From assembly GCA_946886545.1 (NCBI GenBank), contig CAMPIU010000138.1, positions 1-7,572 on the forward strand: 7,572 nucleotides of DNA. Direction: 5' to 3'. The notes under the pieces are model-generated. The model was not told the origin of the DNA. It searched no databases and saw only the letters and a program-made list of their open reading frames with translations. Source of the stretch: an uncultured Flavobacteriales bacterium. GTDB taxonomy: Bacteria > Bacteroidota > Bacteroidia > Flavobacteriales > Crocinitomicaceae. Shown piece after piece: positions 1 to 5,440 of this stretch (within the stretch, counting starts at the first letter, position 1; each line of letters opens with the position of its first letter). A program made the position numbers and the translations under genes.

Positions 1-420
1 GATACAACACCTGAAGCAAACACTTCGAATGGAACCGGGGTATTAAAGAATCTATACTTCAAACTTGGAGGGACAAGCTACGAACCGATAACACAATCAA
101 TGCAGCATACCAGCGGAAAAATATTTATTTCCACCTCCACCAATCCGGGAGAATCCATTTCGTTTTCAATCACCGACACCCTTACTCCAGGCAGCTATGC
201 CTTTTCGTCTTCCAGTTCCGGGATGTTCCGAATGTTTTATACTCCGGATAATTATGTGACTTCCTATACATCAGAAAGCGGCACCGGAACGATTGTAAGC
301 CACGACATGACAACCAATAAAATTCAGGCTACATTCAATTGTATGTTAGTGAGCAATGAAACTATTCCTGACACCATTTATGTCACAAATGGAGAGTTAA
401 ACAAAACATATCCGGAATAA
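1..420 (+). CDS. C-terminal part of a hypothetical extracytoplasmic (probably lipoprotein-type) beta-rich protein
   Basis: The reading frame is open from the first base of the window to a TAA at 418-420, so 139 codons of a gene that starts upstream are visible. An ATG at 100 lies inside this open frame and is probably not the true start. The protein is rich in Ser, Thr, Gly and Asn and has alternating beta-strand patterns. It ends in a stretch resembling 'ATFNC...PDTIYVTNGELN..Y', which recalls small Bacteroidota lipoproteins of the DUF6252 kind. In those, a strand with an 'ITNG.F...Y' pattern closes a beta-sandwich. No signal peptide or lipobox can be checked because the N-terminus is missing. 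The function is unknown and the family assignment is from memory of the pattern, so it is tentative. The gene ends at the bidirectional terminator it shares with pdhB. Confidence 0.7.
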   Translation, partial: DTTPEANTSNGTGVLKNLYFKLGGTSYEPITQSMQHTSGKIFISTSTNPGESISFSITDTLTPGSYAFSSSSSGMFRMFYTPDNYVTSYTSESGTGTIVSHDMTTNKIQATFNCMLVSNETIPDTIYVTNGELNKTYPE

Positions 421-438
421 GACTTGAAAATACAGGAC

Positions 439-478
439 AAAAAAGTAAGGGCGGAAAATTTTCCGCCCTTACTTTTTT
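439..478. terminator. Bidirectional intrinsic terminator, perfect 40-bp palindrome
   Basis: Two 20-base arms match without a mismatch: A6 then GTAAGGGCGGAAAA, followed by its exact reverse complement ending in T6. The G+C core is GGGCGG/CCGCCC and the centre is AAAATTTT. Read on either strand, the hairpin is followed by its own run of T, so it can stop the upstream plus-strand gene (stop at 420) and pdhB on the minus strand (stop at 497). It lies squarely between these two convergent genes. Confidence 0.93.
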
Positions 479-496
479 TATATTAACTACTACCAA

Positions 497-1477
497 TTAA
501 TTTCTGTACAAGGTACTTTTTACCGCTTTAATCAATCTTTCAACATTTGGTAATGCAGCCTCGATCAATGTTGGTGAAAATGCAAATGGTGTATCTGTTT
601 GAGTCACACGCATCACCGGCGCGTCCAAATGGTCAAATGCATAACGCTGCAAATGATAAGCAATCTCCGAAGAGATAGAAGCCAATGGCCATGATTCTTC
701 CAATACTACACAGCGATTCGTTTTCTTAACCGATTCTACTATCAAAGCATAATCAATCGGGCGAATAGTTCTCAAATCAATAATTTCAACAGAAATTCCT
801 TCTTTCTGTAAAACCTCTGCTGCTTCATAAGCAACTTTGATAATTTTACCGAAAGAAACGATTGTTACATCTGTTCCTTTGCGCTTGATATCTCCTACTC
901 CAATTGGAATAATGTATTCTCCTTCCGGAATCTCTCCTTTATCGCCATACATTTTCTCTGATTCCAGGAAAACAACCGGATCGTTATCACGAATAGCTGC
1001 TTTCAGCAAACCTTTCGCATCGTATGGATTAGATGGAGTAATTACTTTTAATCCAGGTACGTGTGCGTAAAACGCTTCGAAACTTTGCGAGTGAGTAGCA
1101 GCCAGCTGACCGGCAGTACCGTTTCCTCCTCTAAAAACAATCGGACATCCGTACTGACCTCCTGACATCTGCAACATTTTTGCAGCAGAGTTGATGATCT
1201 GATCCGCAGCTAAAATTGCGAAGTTCCATGTCATGAACTCAACAATCGGACGAAGGCCATTCATGGAAGCTCCTACAGCAATACCCGCAAATCCTAATTC
1301 AGCAATAGGGGTGTCAATGACACGTTTCGGACCAAATTCATCCAACATTCCCTGAGATACTTTGTACGCTCCATTGTATTCGGCAACTTCTTCCCCCATT
1401 AAGAAAACACCCTTATCCCGGCGCATTTCCTCTGACATAGCTTCACGAAGGGCTTCTCTAAATTGAACAGTCTTCAT
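497..1477 (-). CDS. pdhB: Pyruvate dehydrogenase complex E1 component, beta subunit
   Basis: The product (326 aa) is the beta subunit of the alpha2beta2 thiamine-diphosphate E1 enzyme. E1 decarboxylates pyruvate and acetylates the lipoyl group of E2 in the cytoplasm. The length is normal for the family. The pyrimidine-binding half is at the N-terminus: 'GEEVAEYNGAYKVS' (28-41) and 'DTPIAELGFAGIAVGA' (55-70), where E60 matches the Glu that activates thiamine diphosphate. 'FRGGNG' (115-120) and H129 in 'THSQ' match the conserved active-site His loop of human E1 beta. A transketolase C-terminal domain follows from about residue 200 ('DLRTIRPID', 'VLEESWP'). The close match to PDH E1 beta, including 'YNGAYKVS', favours pyruvate over branched-chain substrates. 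No E1 alpha or E2 gene is adjacent; in many Flavobacteriia pdhA and the E2 gene lie elsewhere. The start ATG gives the usual N-terminus MKTVQFREAL and has an A/T-rich leader without a Shine-Dalgarno sequence. Transcription probably ends at the palindrome at 439-478. Confidence 0.96.
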   Translation of the reverse strand: MKTVQFREALREAMSEEMRRDKGVFLMGEEVAEYNGAYKVSQGMLDEFGPKRVIDTPIAELGFAGIAVGASMNGLRPIVEFMTWNFAILAADQIINSAAKMLQMSGGQYGCPIVFRGGNGTAGQLAATHSQSFEAFYAHVPGLKVITPSNPYDAKGLLKAAIRDNDPVVFLESEKMYGDKGEIPEGEYIIPIGVGDIKRKGTDVTIVSFGKIIKVAYEAAEVLQKEGISVEIIDLRTIRPIDYALIVESVKKTNRCVVLEESWPLASISSEIAYHLQRYAFDHLDAPVMRVTQTDTPFAFSPTLIEAALPNVERLIKAVKSTLYRN

Positions 1478-1495
1478 TCTTATATTTTTTATTTC

Positions 1496-1505
1496 GCTTT
1501 AAAGC
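1496..1505. promoter_or_regulatory. Perfect palindrome GCTTTAAAGC at the predicted pdhB transcription start
   Basis: A 10-bp perfect palindrome lies 19 bp upstream of the pdhB start codon and just downstream of the predicted -7 element (1510-1517), about where transcription would begin. A repressor bound there would block pdhB. An inverted pair AGCAGGT (1503-1509) and ACCTGCT (1596-1602) overlaps it and brackets the promoter. No regulator is known to me for this site, and a 10-bp palindrome can arise by chance in AT-rich DNA. Confidence 0.25.
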
Positions 1506-1509
1506 AGGT

Positions 1510-1544
1510 CAAAATTAATCAAAATTCGTTTCTGGCGCACCAAA
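1510..1544 (-). promoter_or_regulatory. Candidate Bacteroidota-type promoter for pdhB
   Basis: On the minus strand, TAATTTTG (1517 down to 1510) fits the Bacteroidota -7 consensus TAnnTTTG. TTTG (1544 down to 1541) fits the -33 element, with 23 bases between them, the upper end of the usual range. Transcription would start near 1503, giving a leader of roughly 25 nt before the ATG at 1477. This is the best match in the gap on this strand. The AT-rich background makes chance matches possible. Confidence 0.5.
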
Positions 1545-1646
1545 ATAAGGAGTAAGAAGACACATTTTCAGTAAATAGTGAACAAATTGTTTAAAACCTG
1601 CTCTTACTATGTGTGCATAACATTTTATTTCCTAGGATGATTTGAT

Positions 1647-1654
1647 TATTTTTG
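1647..1654 (+). promoter_or_regulatory. Candidate -7 element for the etfBA promoter
   Basis: TATTTTTG matches the TAnnTTTG consensus of the Bacteroidota primary sigma factor exactly. It would start transcription near 1660 and leave a leader of about 77 nt before etfB. No clear TTG or TTTG is seen 17-23 bases upstream; the stretch there reads CATTTTATTT. The promoter may therefore be weak, activator-dependent or misplaced. The rest of the 259-bp gap between pdhB and etfB (1478-1736) shows no open frame of note and no RNA gene. Confidence 0.45.
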
Positions 1655-1736
1655 TGACCGAAACAAAGTTTAACAAGCAAATACTGCTTCATGTTATTTA
1701 TGCAAAATGCAGTTCACGTTTAAATAAATATAGATT

Positions 1737-2477
1737 ATGAAAATTCTTGTATGTATCAGTAAATCTCCAGATACTACTTCGAAAATTGCTTTCACGGACG
1801 GGAACAAGCAATTCGATGAGAATGGGGTTCAATACATTGTCAATCCATACGATGAGTGGTATGCACTTGTACGTGGTTTGGAACTGAAAGAAACATTGGG
1901 TGGAAACTTAACGATCATCACAGTAGGAAACGCTGCTGATGAGGCGATCATCAGAAAAGCATTGGCAATTGGTGCAGATGATGCGGTTCGTATTGATGCT
2001 GATCCGAAGGATGCATATTTTACAGCAGTTCAAATTGCAGAATATGCGAAGTCCAATGGATTTGATCTGATCCTTACAGGGAAAGAAACGATCAATTACA
2101 ACGGTTCACAAGTAGCGGGAATGATTGCAGAAGCAATGGATTTACCATTTGTTTCTTTGGCAACGAAACTGGACATTAACGGTACAACTGCACGTATGGA
2201 ACAGGAGATCGTTGGTGGAGTTCAGGTTGTTGAAGCAAACCTTCCATTGGTAGTTTCCTGTGCAAAAGGGATGGCAGAACAACGTATCCCGAACATGCGC
2301 GGAATTATGGCTGCGCGTACCAAACCGCTTACAGTGATCGCACCGGCAGCAATAGAAGACCTTACAGCATATGTTGAATATGGATTACCGGCTGCCAAAT
2401 CTGCAGTGAAGATGATCGATCCGAACAACATGGACGAATTAGTTGCTTTGTTACACAACGAGGCTAAAGTTATTTAA
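1737..2477 (+). CDS. etfB: Electron transfer flavoprotein, beta subunit (FixA/EtfB family)
   Basis: EtfB (246 aa, normal length) pairs with EtfA to form the soluble FAD heterodimer that carries electrons from acyl-CoA and other flavin dehydrogenases, normally to ETF:quinone oxidoreductase. The start MKILVCISKSPDT is the usual N-terminus of the family. 'NPYDEWYALVRGLELKE' (about 37-53) corresponds to the conserved NP(Y/F)DE segment. 'RMEQEIVGG...VEANLPLVVSC' is the EtfB signature region, followed by the C-terminal arm that wraps EtfA. The nucleotide loop 'GKETINYNGSQVAGM' (115-129) departs from the classical AMP-binding form and resembles what I recall from other Bacteroidota. etfA starts 16 bp downstream, so the two are surely one transcript. 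AGAAGGA (2484-2490) before etfA is only 3 bases from its ATG, too close for a typical Shine-Dalgarno sequence. No dehydrogenase or quinone oxidoreductase gene is nearby, so the electron donor cannot be read from context. Confidence 0.95.
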   Translation: MKILVCISKSPDTTSKIAFTDGNKQFDENGVQYIVNPYDEWYALVRGLELKETLGGNLTIITVGNAADEAIIRKALAIGADDAVRIDADPKDAYFTAVQIAEYAKSNGFDLILTGKETINYNGSQVAGMIAEAMDLPFVSLATKLDINGTTARMEQEIVGGVQVVEANLPLVVSCAKGMAEQRIPNMRGIMAARTKPLTVIAPAAIEDLTAYVEYGLPAAKSAVKMIDPNNMDELVALLHNEAKVI

Positions 2478-2493
2478 TCGATAAGAAGGAATT

Positions 2494-3444
2494 ATGAATA
2501 TTTTAGTTTATATCAATTCATCCAATCATTTGGCAAAGAGCGCGTTTGAAGCTGTTACTTATGCTAAGAAAATTGGTGGAACAATCACAGTTGTTGCTAC
2601 GGGATCGGTAGATGACGCAACTTTAGCAACTTTAGGTGAATACGGTGCTGAAAAAGTATTGATAGATCGCTCAGTTGCCACTGAAGATTCCCAACAAGTG
2701 ACTCGCATGATCGCAAAAGCGGCAGAATCAACAGGAGCAGAACTAATCGTTTTTTCCCATGATCTGGTTGCAAAAGCGGTAGCTTCGCGTTTATCCGTTC
2801 GTTTGAAAGCAGGTTTGATTTCAGGAGCTGTTGATGTGCCAAACACATCAAACGGTTTCACAGTGAAAGTAAATGTATTCTCAGGAAAAGCATTCGGATT
2901 TGTTTCCGTAAAATCCCCGAAGAAGATTATTTCACTTCTTCCGAACTCATTCCAACCGGAAAAAACAGGTTCAACTTGTCCGGTAGAAGCATTTGACGGA
3001 GCAGCAGGAACTGCAGCAATTAAAGTAGTAGAAACCAAAATACCGGAAGGTGAAATTCCATTACCGGAGGCTGAGTTAGTTGTTTCTGCAGGTCGCGGAT
3101 TGAAAGGTCCGGAAAACTGGGGAATCGTAGAAGATTTGGCAAAAGCATTGGGCGCGGCAACGGCATGTTCCCGTCCGGTAGCTGATATTGGCTGGAGACC
3201 TCATCATGAACACGTTGGACAAACGGGTGTTGCTATTCGTCCGAATTTGTATATAGCAGCAGGTATTTCCGGGGCAATTCAACATTTGGCAGGAGTAAAC
3301 GGTTCGAAAGTAATTGTAGTTATAAATACAGATCCGGAAGCACCTTTCTTCAAGGCTGCGGATTACGGTGTAGTGGGCGATGTTTTCGAAGTACTTCCAA
3401 AATTAACGGAGGCTGTAAAAAAATTCCGTTCAACACCGCACTAA
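2494..3444 (+). CDS. etfA: Electron transfer flavoprotein, alpha subunit (FixB/EtfA family)
   Basis: EtfA (316 aa, normal length) supplies most of the FAD site of the ETF heterodimer. The N-terminal domain (about 1-185) is the alpha/beta fold shared with EtfB, starting MNILVYINSSN. The C-terminal domain binds FAD: 'SAGRG' (198-202), S226-R227-P228, 'HVGQTG' (240-245), and the family signature 'LYIAAGISGAIQHLAG' followed by 'SKVIVVINTDPEAPFF'. All expected FAD-contact motifs are present and the frame is intact. The segment between SRP and VGQTG reads 'VADIGWRPHHEH', a Bacteroidota-like variant. It is co-transcribed with etfB. The next gene is 102 bp away behind a hairpin, so the operon may end here or be attenuated. 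Confidence 0.96.
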   Translation: MNILVYINSSNHLAKSAFEAVTYAKKIGGTITVVATGSVDDATLATLGEYGAEKVLIDRSVATEDSQQVTRMIAKAAESTGAELIVFSHDLVAKAVASRLSVRLKAGLISGAVDVPNTSNGFTVKVNVFSGKAFGFVSVKSPKKIISLLPNSFQPEKTGSTCPVEAFDGAAGTAAIKVVETKIPEGEIPLPEAELVVSAGRGLKGPENWGIVEDLAKALGAATACSRPVADIGWRPHHEHVGQTGVAIRPNLYIAAGISGAIQHLAGVNGSKVIVVINTDPEAPFFKAADYGVVGDVFEVLPKLTEAVKKFRSTPH

Positions 3445-3483
3445 GATTAATCAAATTAATTATTTTTACGAAAGTAATCCGAT

Positions 3484-3520
3484 AGTAGGGAAGCACGTTC
3501 AAATGCTTCCCTACTTATTT
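3484..3520 (+). terminator. Hairpin after etfA, probable terminator or attenuator
   Basis: AGTAGGGAAGCA (3484-3495) and TGCTTCCCTACT (3504-3515) form a perfect 12-bp stem with the 8-base loop CGTTCAAA. The stem is followed by TATTT, a weak T-tract. The position, 39 bp after the etfA stop and 31 bp before the DUF151 start, suits an etfBA terminator with some read-through. TATTTTTA at 3461-3468 is one base off the TAnnTTTG promoter element. If it is a real promoter, the hairpin would instead sit in the 5' leader of the DUF151 transcript. Confidence 0.65.
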
Positions 3521-3546
3521 AAACCCTTCGTAAGGAAAACGTTCGA

Positions 3547-4122
3547 ATGGACAAGATTAAACTCGATATCATTGGACTGTCATACAGTCAGACTCAAAGT
3601 GGGGCCTATGCTTTGGTTTTAGCAGAAGCAGGCGGTAAACGCCGTTTGCCGATTATTATTGGCGGATTTGAAGCCCAGGCCATTGCCATTGAACTGGAAA
3701 AAATGACTCCGACAAGACCGCTTACTCATGATTTGTTTAAATCTCTTGCCCAAACTTTCTCCATCCAACTCAAAGAGGTAGTTATTTATAATTTGCAGGA
3801 AGGAATTTTCTTTGCGAAGCTGGTTTGCGAAAAAGAAGGGGTATTTTCAGATATTGATGCACGCACATCCGATGCGATTGCATTAGCCGTTCGATTCGAC
3901 TGCCCGATTTACACCTTTGAATCCATTCTTTCTTCAGCAGGTATTCTTTCCGATGAATTCCTTGAAGACGATGAGGAAGTGGAAATAGCGGATACTGATG
4001 AAAACGAATTCACGAAGATGAATAAAGAGGAGCTGGAAGAACAGCTTCAAAGTGCAATTGATAATGAAGACTACGAGTTAGCTTCTAAAATCCGTGACGA
4101 AATCAACAAACGCGGAGAATAA
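3547..4122 (+). CDS. Bifunctional nuclease family protein (DUF151) with C-terminal UVR motif
   Basis: The 191-aa product has two modules. Residues 1 to about 130 are the DUF151/BFN domain: 'LSYSQTQSGAYALVLAE' near the start, 'IIGGFEAQAIAIELE', 'RPLTHDLF' (57-64) and 'SDAIALAVRFDCPIY' from residue 108. An acidic linker (about 138-155) leads to a UvrB/UvrC-type helical hairpin at 158-190, with 'MNKEELEEQLQSAI', 'NEDYELASKIRDEI'. Plant members of the family are reported to cut DNA and RNA; the role of bacterial ones is poorly known, so nuclease activity is by family only. UVR motifs mediate protein-protein contacts in UvrB/UvrC and in Clp adaptors. There is no signal peptide, so it should be cytoplasmic. 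The chosen start gives MDKIKLDIIGLSYSQ, the usual N-terminus. It is probably co-transcribed with the nucleoside permease 21 bp downstream. Confidence 0.9.
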   Translation: MDKIKLDIIGLSYSQTQSGAYALVLAEAGGKRRLPIIIGGFEAQAIAIELEKMTPTRPLTHDLFKSLAQTFSIQLKEVVIYNLQEGIFFAKLVCEKEGVFSDIDARTSDAIALAVRFDCPIYTFESILSSAGILSDEFLEDDEEVEIADTDENEFTKMNKEELEEQLQSAIDNEDYELASKIRDEINKRGE

Positions 4123-4143
4123 TTCGGCATTAAGCTACTACTT

Positions 4144-5391
4144 ATGGGGAAATCCATCAAATTTCGATTGACTGTTATGAGTTTCCTCCAATTTTTTGTT
4201 TGGGGAGCGTGGCTTACAACTATTTTCACTTACGGTACAAAAGGAAAACATTGGTCTTATCAGGATGTAGGAGTCATTTTCTCTACCCTGGCGCTTTCCT
4301 CCATTCTAATGCCTTCTCTCATAGGAATCATAGCTGATAAATGGATAAGAGCAGAGAGATTATATGGACTGCTTCATTTAGCTTACGGAGGTATTTTGTT
4401 TTTCGCTCCTTATGCAAACAGTCCCAGTGAACTATTCTATGTGATCCTTGCCGCAATGATTTGTTATATGCCTACTATTTCACTGGCAAATTCCATTTCA
4501 TTTCGGGTATTGACTTCCAATAACTACAACGTGTTAAAATCATTTCCTCCTATTCGTGTTTGGGGAACCGTTGGTTTCATTGTCGCTATGTGGGTAACTA
4601 ATCTTACCGGAAGTAACATTACAGCTAATCAATTTATATTTGCAGGAATTGGAGCGATTCTACTTGGACTGTACTCATTCACTTTGCCGGCATGTACACC
4701 CGAAAATCGCAATACAGGAAAAAAAAGCATCATCAGCATGCTTGGGCTTGACGCATTCAAACTCTTCGCCAATTATAAAATGGCATTGTTTTTCCTTTTC
4801 TCCATGTTGCTGGGAGCCGCATTGCAATTGTCCAATATGTATGGCGAATCTTACCTGTTCAGTTTCCCAAAAGGATCTGTTATCGGAGATTTCTCCGGTG
4901 TAATTTTATCCATTTCCCAGATTTCCGAAACATTGTTTATCCTTACCATTCCATTCTTCCTGAAACGATTCGGCATCAAACAGGTAATGATGATGGCGAT
5001 GTTGGCATGGGTCATTCGTTATGGATTTTTTGCTTTAGGGGATACTTCGGCCGGATGGATGCTTATTATCCTTTCTAATATTGTTTATGGAATGGCATTT
5101 GACTTTTTCAATATTTCAGGATCCATGTTCATTGAAACAAATACGAACCACTCCATCCGCTCCAGTGCACAAGGTTTATTTATGATGATGACAAACGGTT
5201 TTGGTGCCTATTTCGGTACAATTGTCAGCAGTTGGGTCATTGACAAATACTTCATTTTACCCGATGGTCAAACAAACTGGTCGGGAGCCTGGTACGTATT
5301 TGCAGCCTATTCATTGATCGTTGCGGTATTGTTCGCCATTTTATTCAAGCATAAACATAATCCGGAAGAATTGTCGGAATTTTCACACTAA
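4144..5391 (+). CDS. nupG: Nucleoside:proton symporter, NupG/XapB family (MFS)
   Basis: The product (415 aa; E. coli NupG has 418) is an inner-membrane 12-helix permease that imports purine and pyrimidine nucleosides with protons. Similarity to E. coli NupG, compared from memory, runs end to end: 'SFLQFFVWGAWLTT', 'GIIADKW', 'FPPIRVWGTVGF', 'LGLDAF', 'SMLLGAALQLSNMYG', 'SISQISETLFILTIPFF', 'VYGMAFDFFNISGS', 'SAQGLFMMMTNGFG'. Residues matching those described around the NupG nucleoside site are kept: R138, T142, F145, Q228, N231, Q259, E262, Y315, F319. E223 of E. coli is Ala here (A226). The start matches the NupG N-terminus and has no Shine-Dalgarno sequence. No nucleoside-catabolic gene is visible; the upstream DUF151 gene is the only likely operon partner. 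Bacteroidota often carry thyA and folA after this block, but here the CotH gene follows instead. Confidence 0.95.
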   Translation: MGKSIKFRLTVMSFLQFFVWGAWLTTIFTYGTKGKHWSYQDVGVIFSTLALSSILMPSLIGIIADKWIRAERLYGLLHLAYGGILFFAPYANSPSELFYVILAAMICYMPTISLANSISFRVLTSNNYNVLKSFPPIRVWGTVGFIVAMWVTNLTGSNITANQFIFAGIGAILLGLYSFTLPACTPENRNTGKKSIISMLGLDAFKLFANYKMALFFLFSMLLGAALQLSNMYGESYLFSFPKGSVIGDFSGVILSISQISETLFILTIPFFLKRFGIKQVMMMAMLAWVIRYGFFALGDTSAGWMLIILSNIVYGMAFDFFNISGSMFIETNTNHSIRSSAQGLFMMMTNGFGAYFGTIVSSWVIDKYFILPDGQTNWSGAWYVFAAYSLIVAVLFAILFKHKHNPEELSEFSH

Positions 5392-5392
5392 A

Positions 5393-5423
5393 TTGTTTAC
5401 TAAATAATTTAATAGTAATTTAA
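5393..5423 (+). promoter_or_regulatory. Weak candidate promoter for the CotH gene
   Basis: TTG (5393-5395) is followed after 20 bases by TAATTTAA (5416-5423), which matches TAnnTTTG at four of six fixed positions plus correct spacing. Transcription would start near 5430, leaving an extremely short leader before the ATG at 5441. No terminator lies between nupG and this gene, so read-through from nupG is the alternative. A small inverted repeat AATGTT/AACATT (5422-5438) overlaps this region. Confidence 0.2.
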
Positions 5424-5440
5424 TGTTTCAATAACATTGA

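Noticed and set aside
837..1070. Open frame of 77 codons on the plus strand inside pdhB
   Set aside because: It overlaps the conserved core of pdhB on the opposite strand and shows no protein features of its own.
1580..1592. AACAA-A-TTGTT symmetric site in the pdhB-etfB gap
   Set aside because: Five-base A/T-rich arms are expected by chance in this composition and do not align with either predicted promoter.
1683..1713. Possible hairpin ACTGC...GCAGT in the etfB leader, considered as a riboswitch or leader structure
   Set aside because: Only five base pairs match before the arms diverge, with a 21-base loop; no known riboswitch motif is seen.
2559..3038. Open frame of 159 codons on the minus strand inside etfA
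   Set aside because: It lies wholly antisense to a clear etfA, has no recognisable family or domain, and is explained by the codon composition of the sense gene.
1737..3444. Reading etfBA as nitrogen-fixation fixAB or as an electron-bifurcating ETF
   Set aside because: No fixC, fixX, butyryl-CoA dehydrogenase or ferredoxin gene is adjacent, and the EtfB loop lacks the recalled bifurcating motif; a respiratory ETF is the simpler reading.
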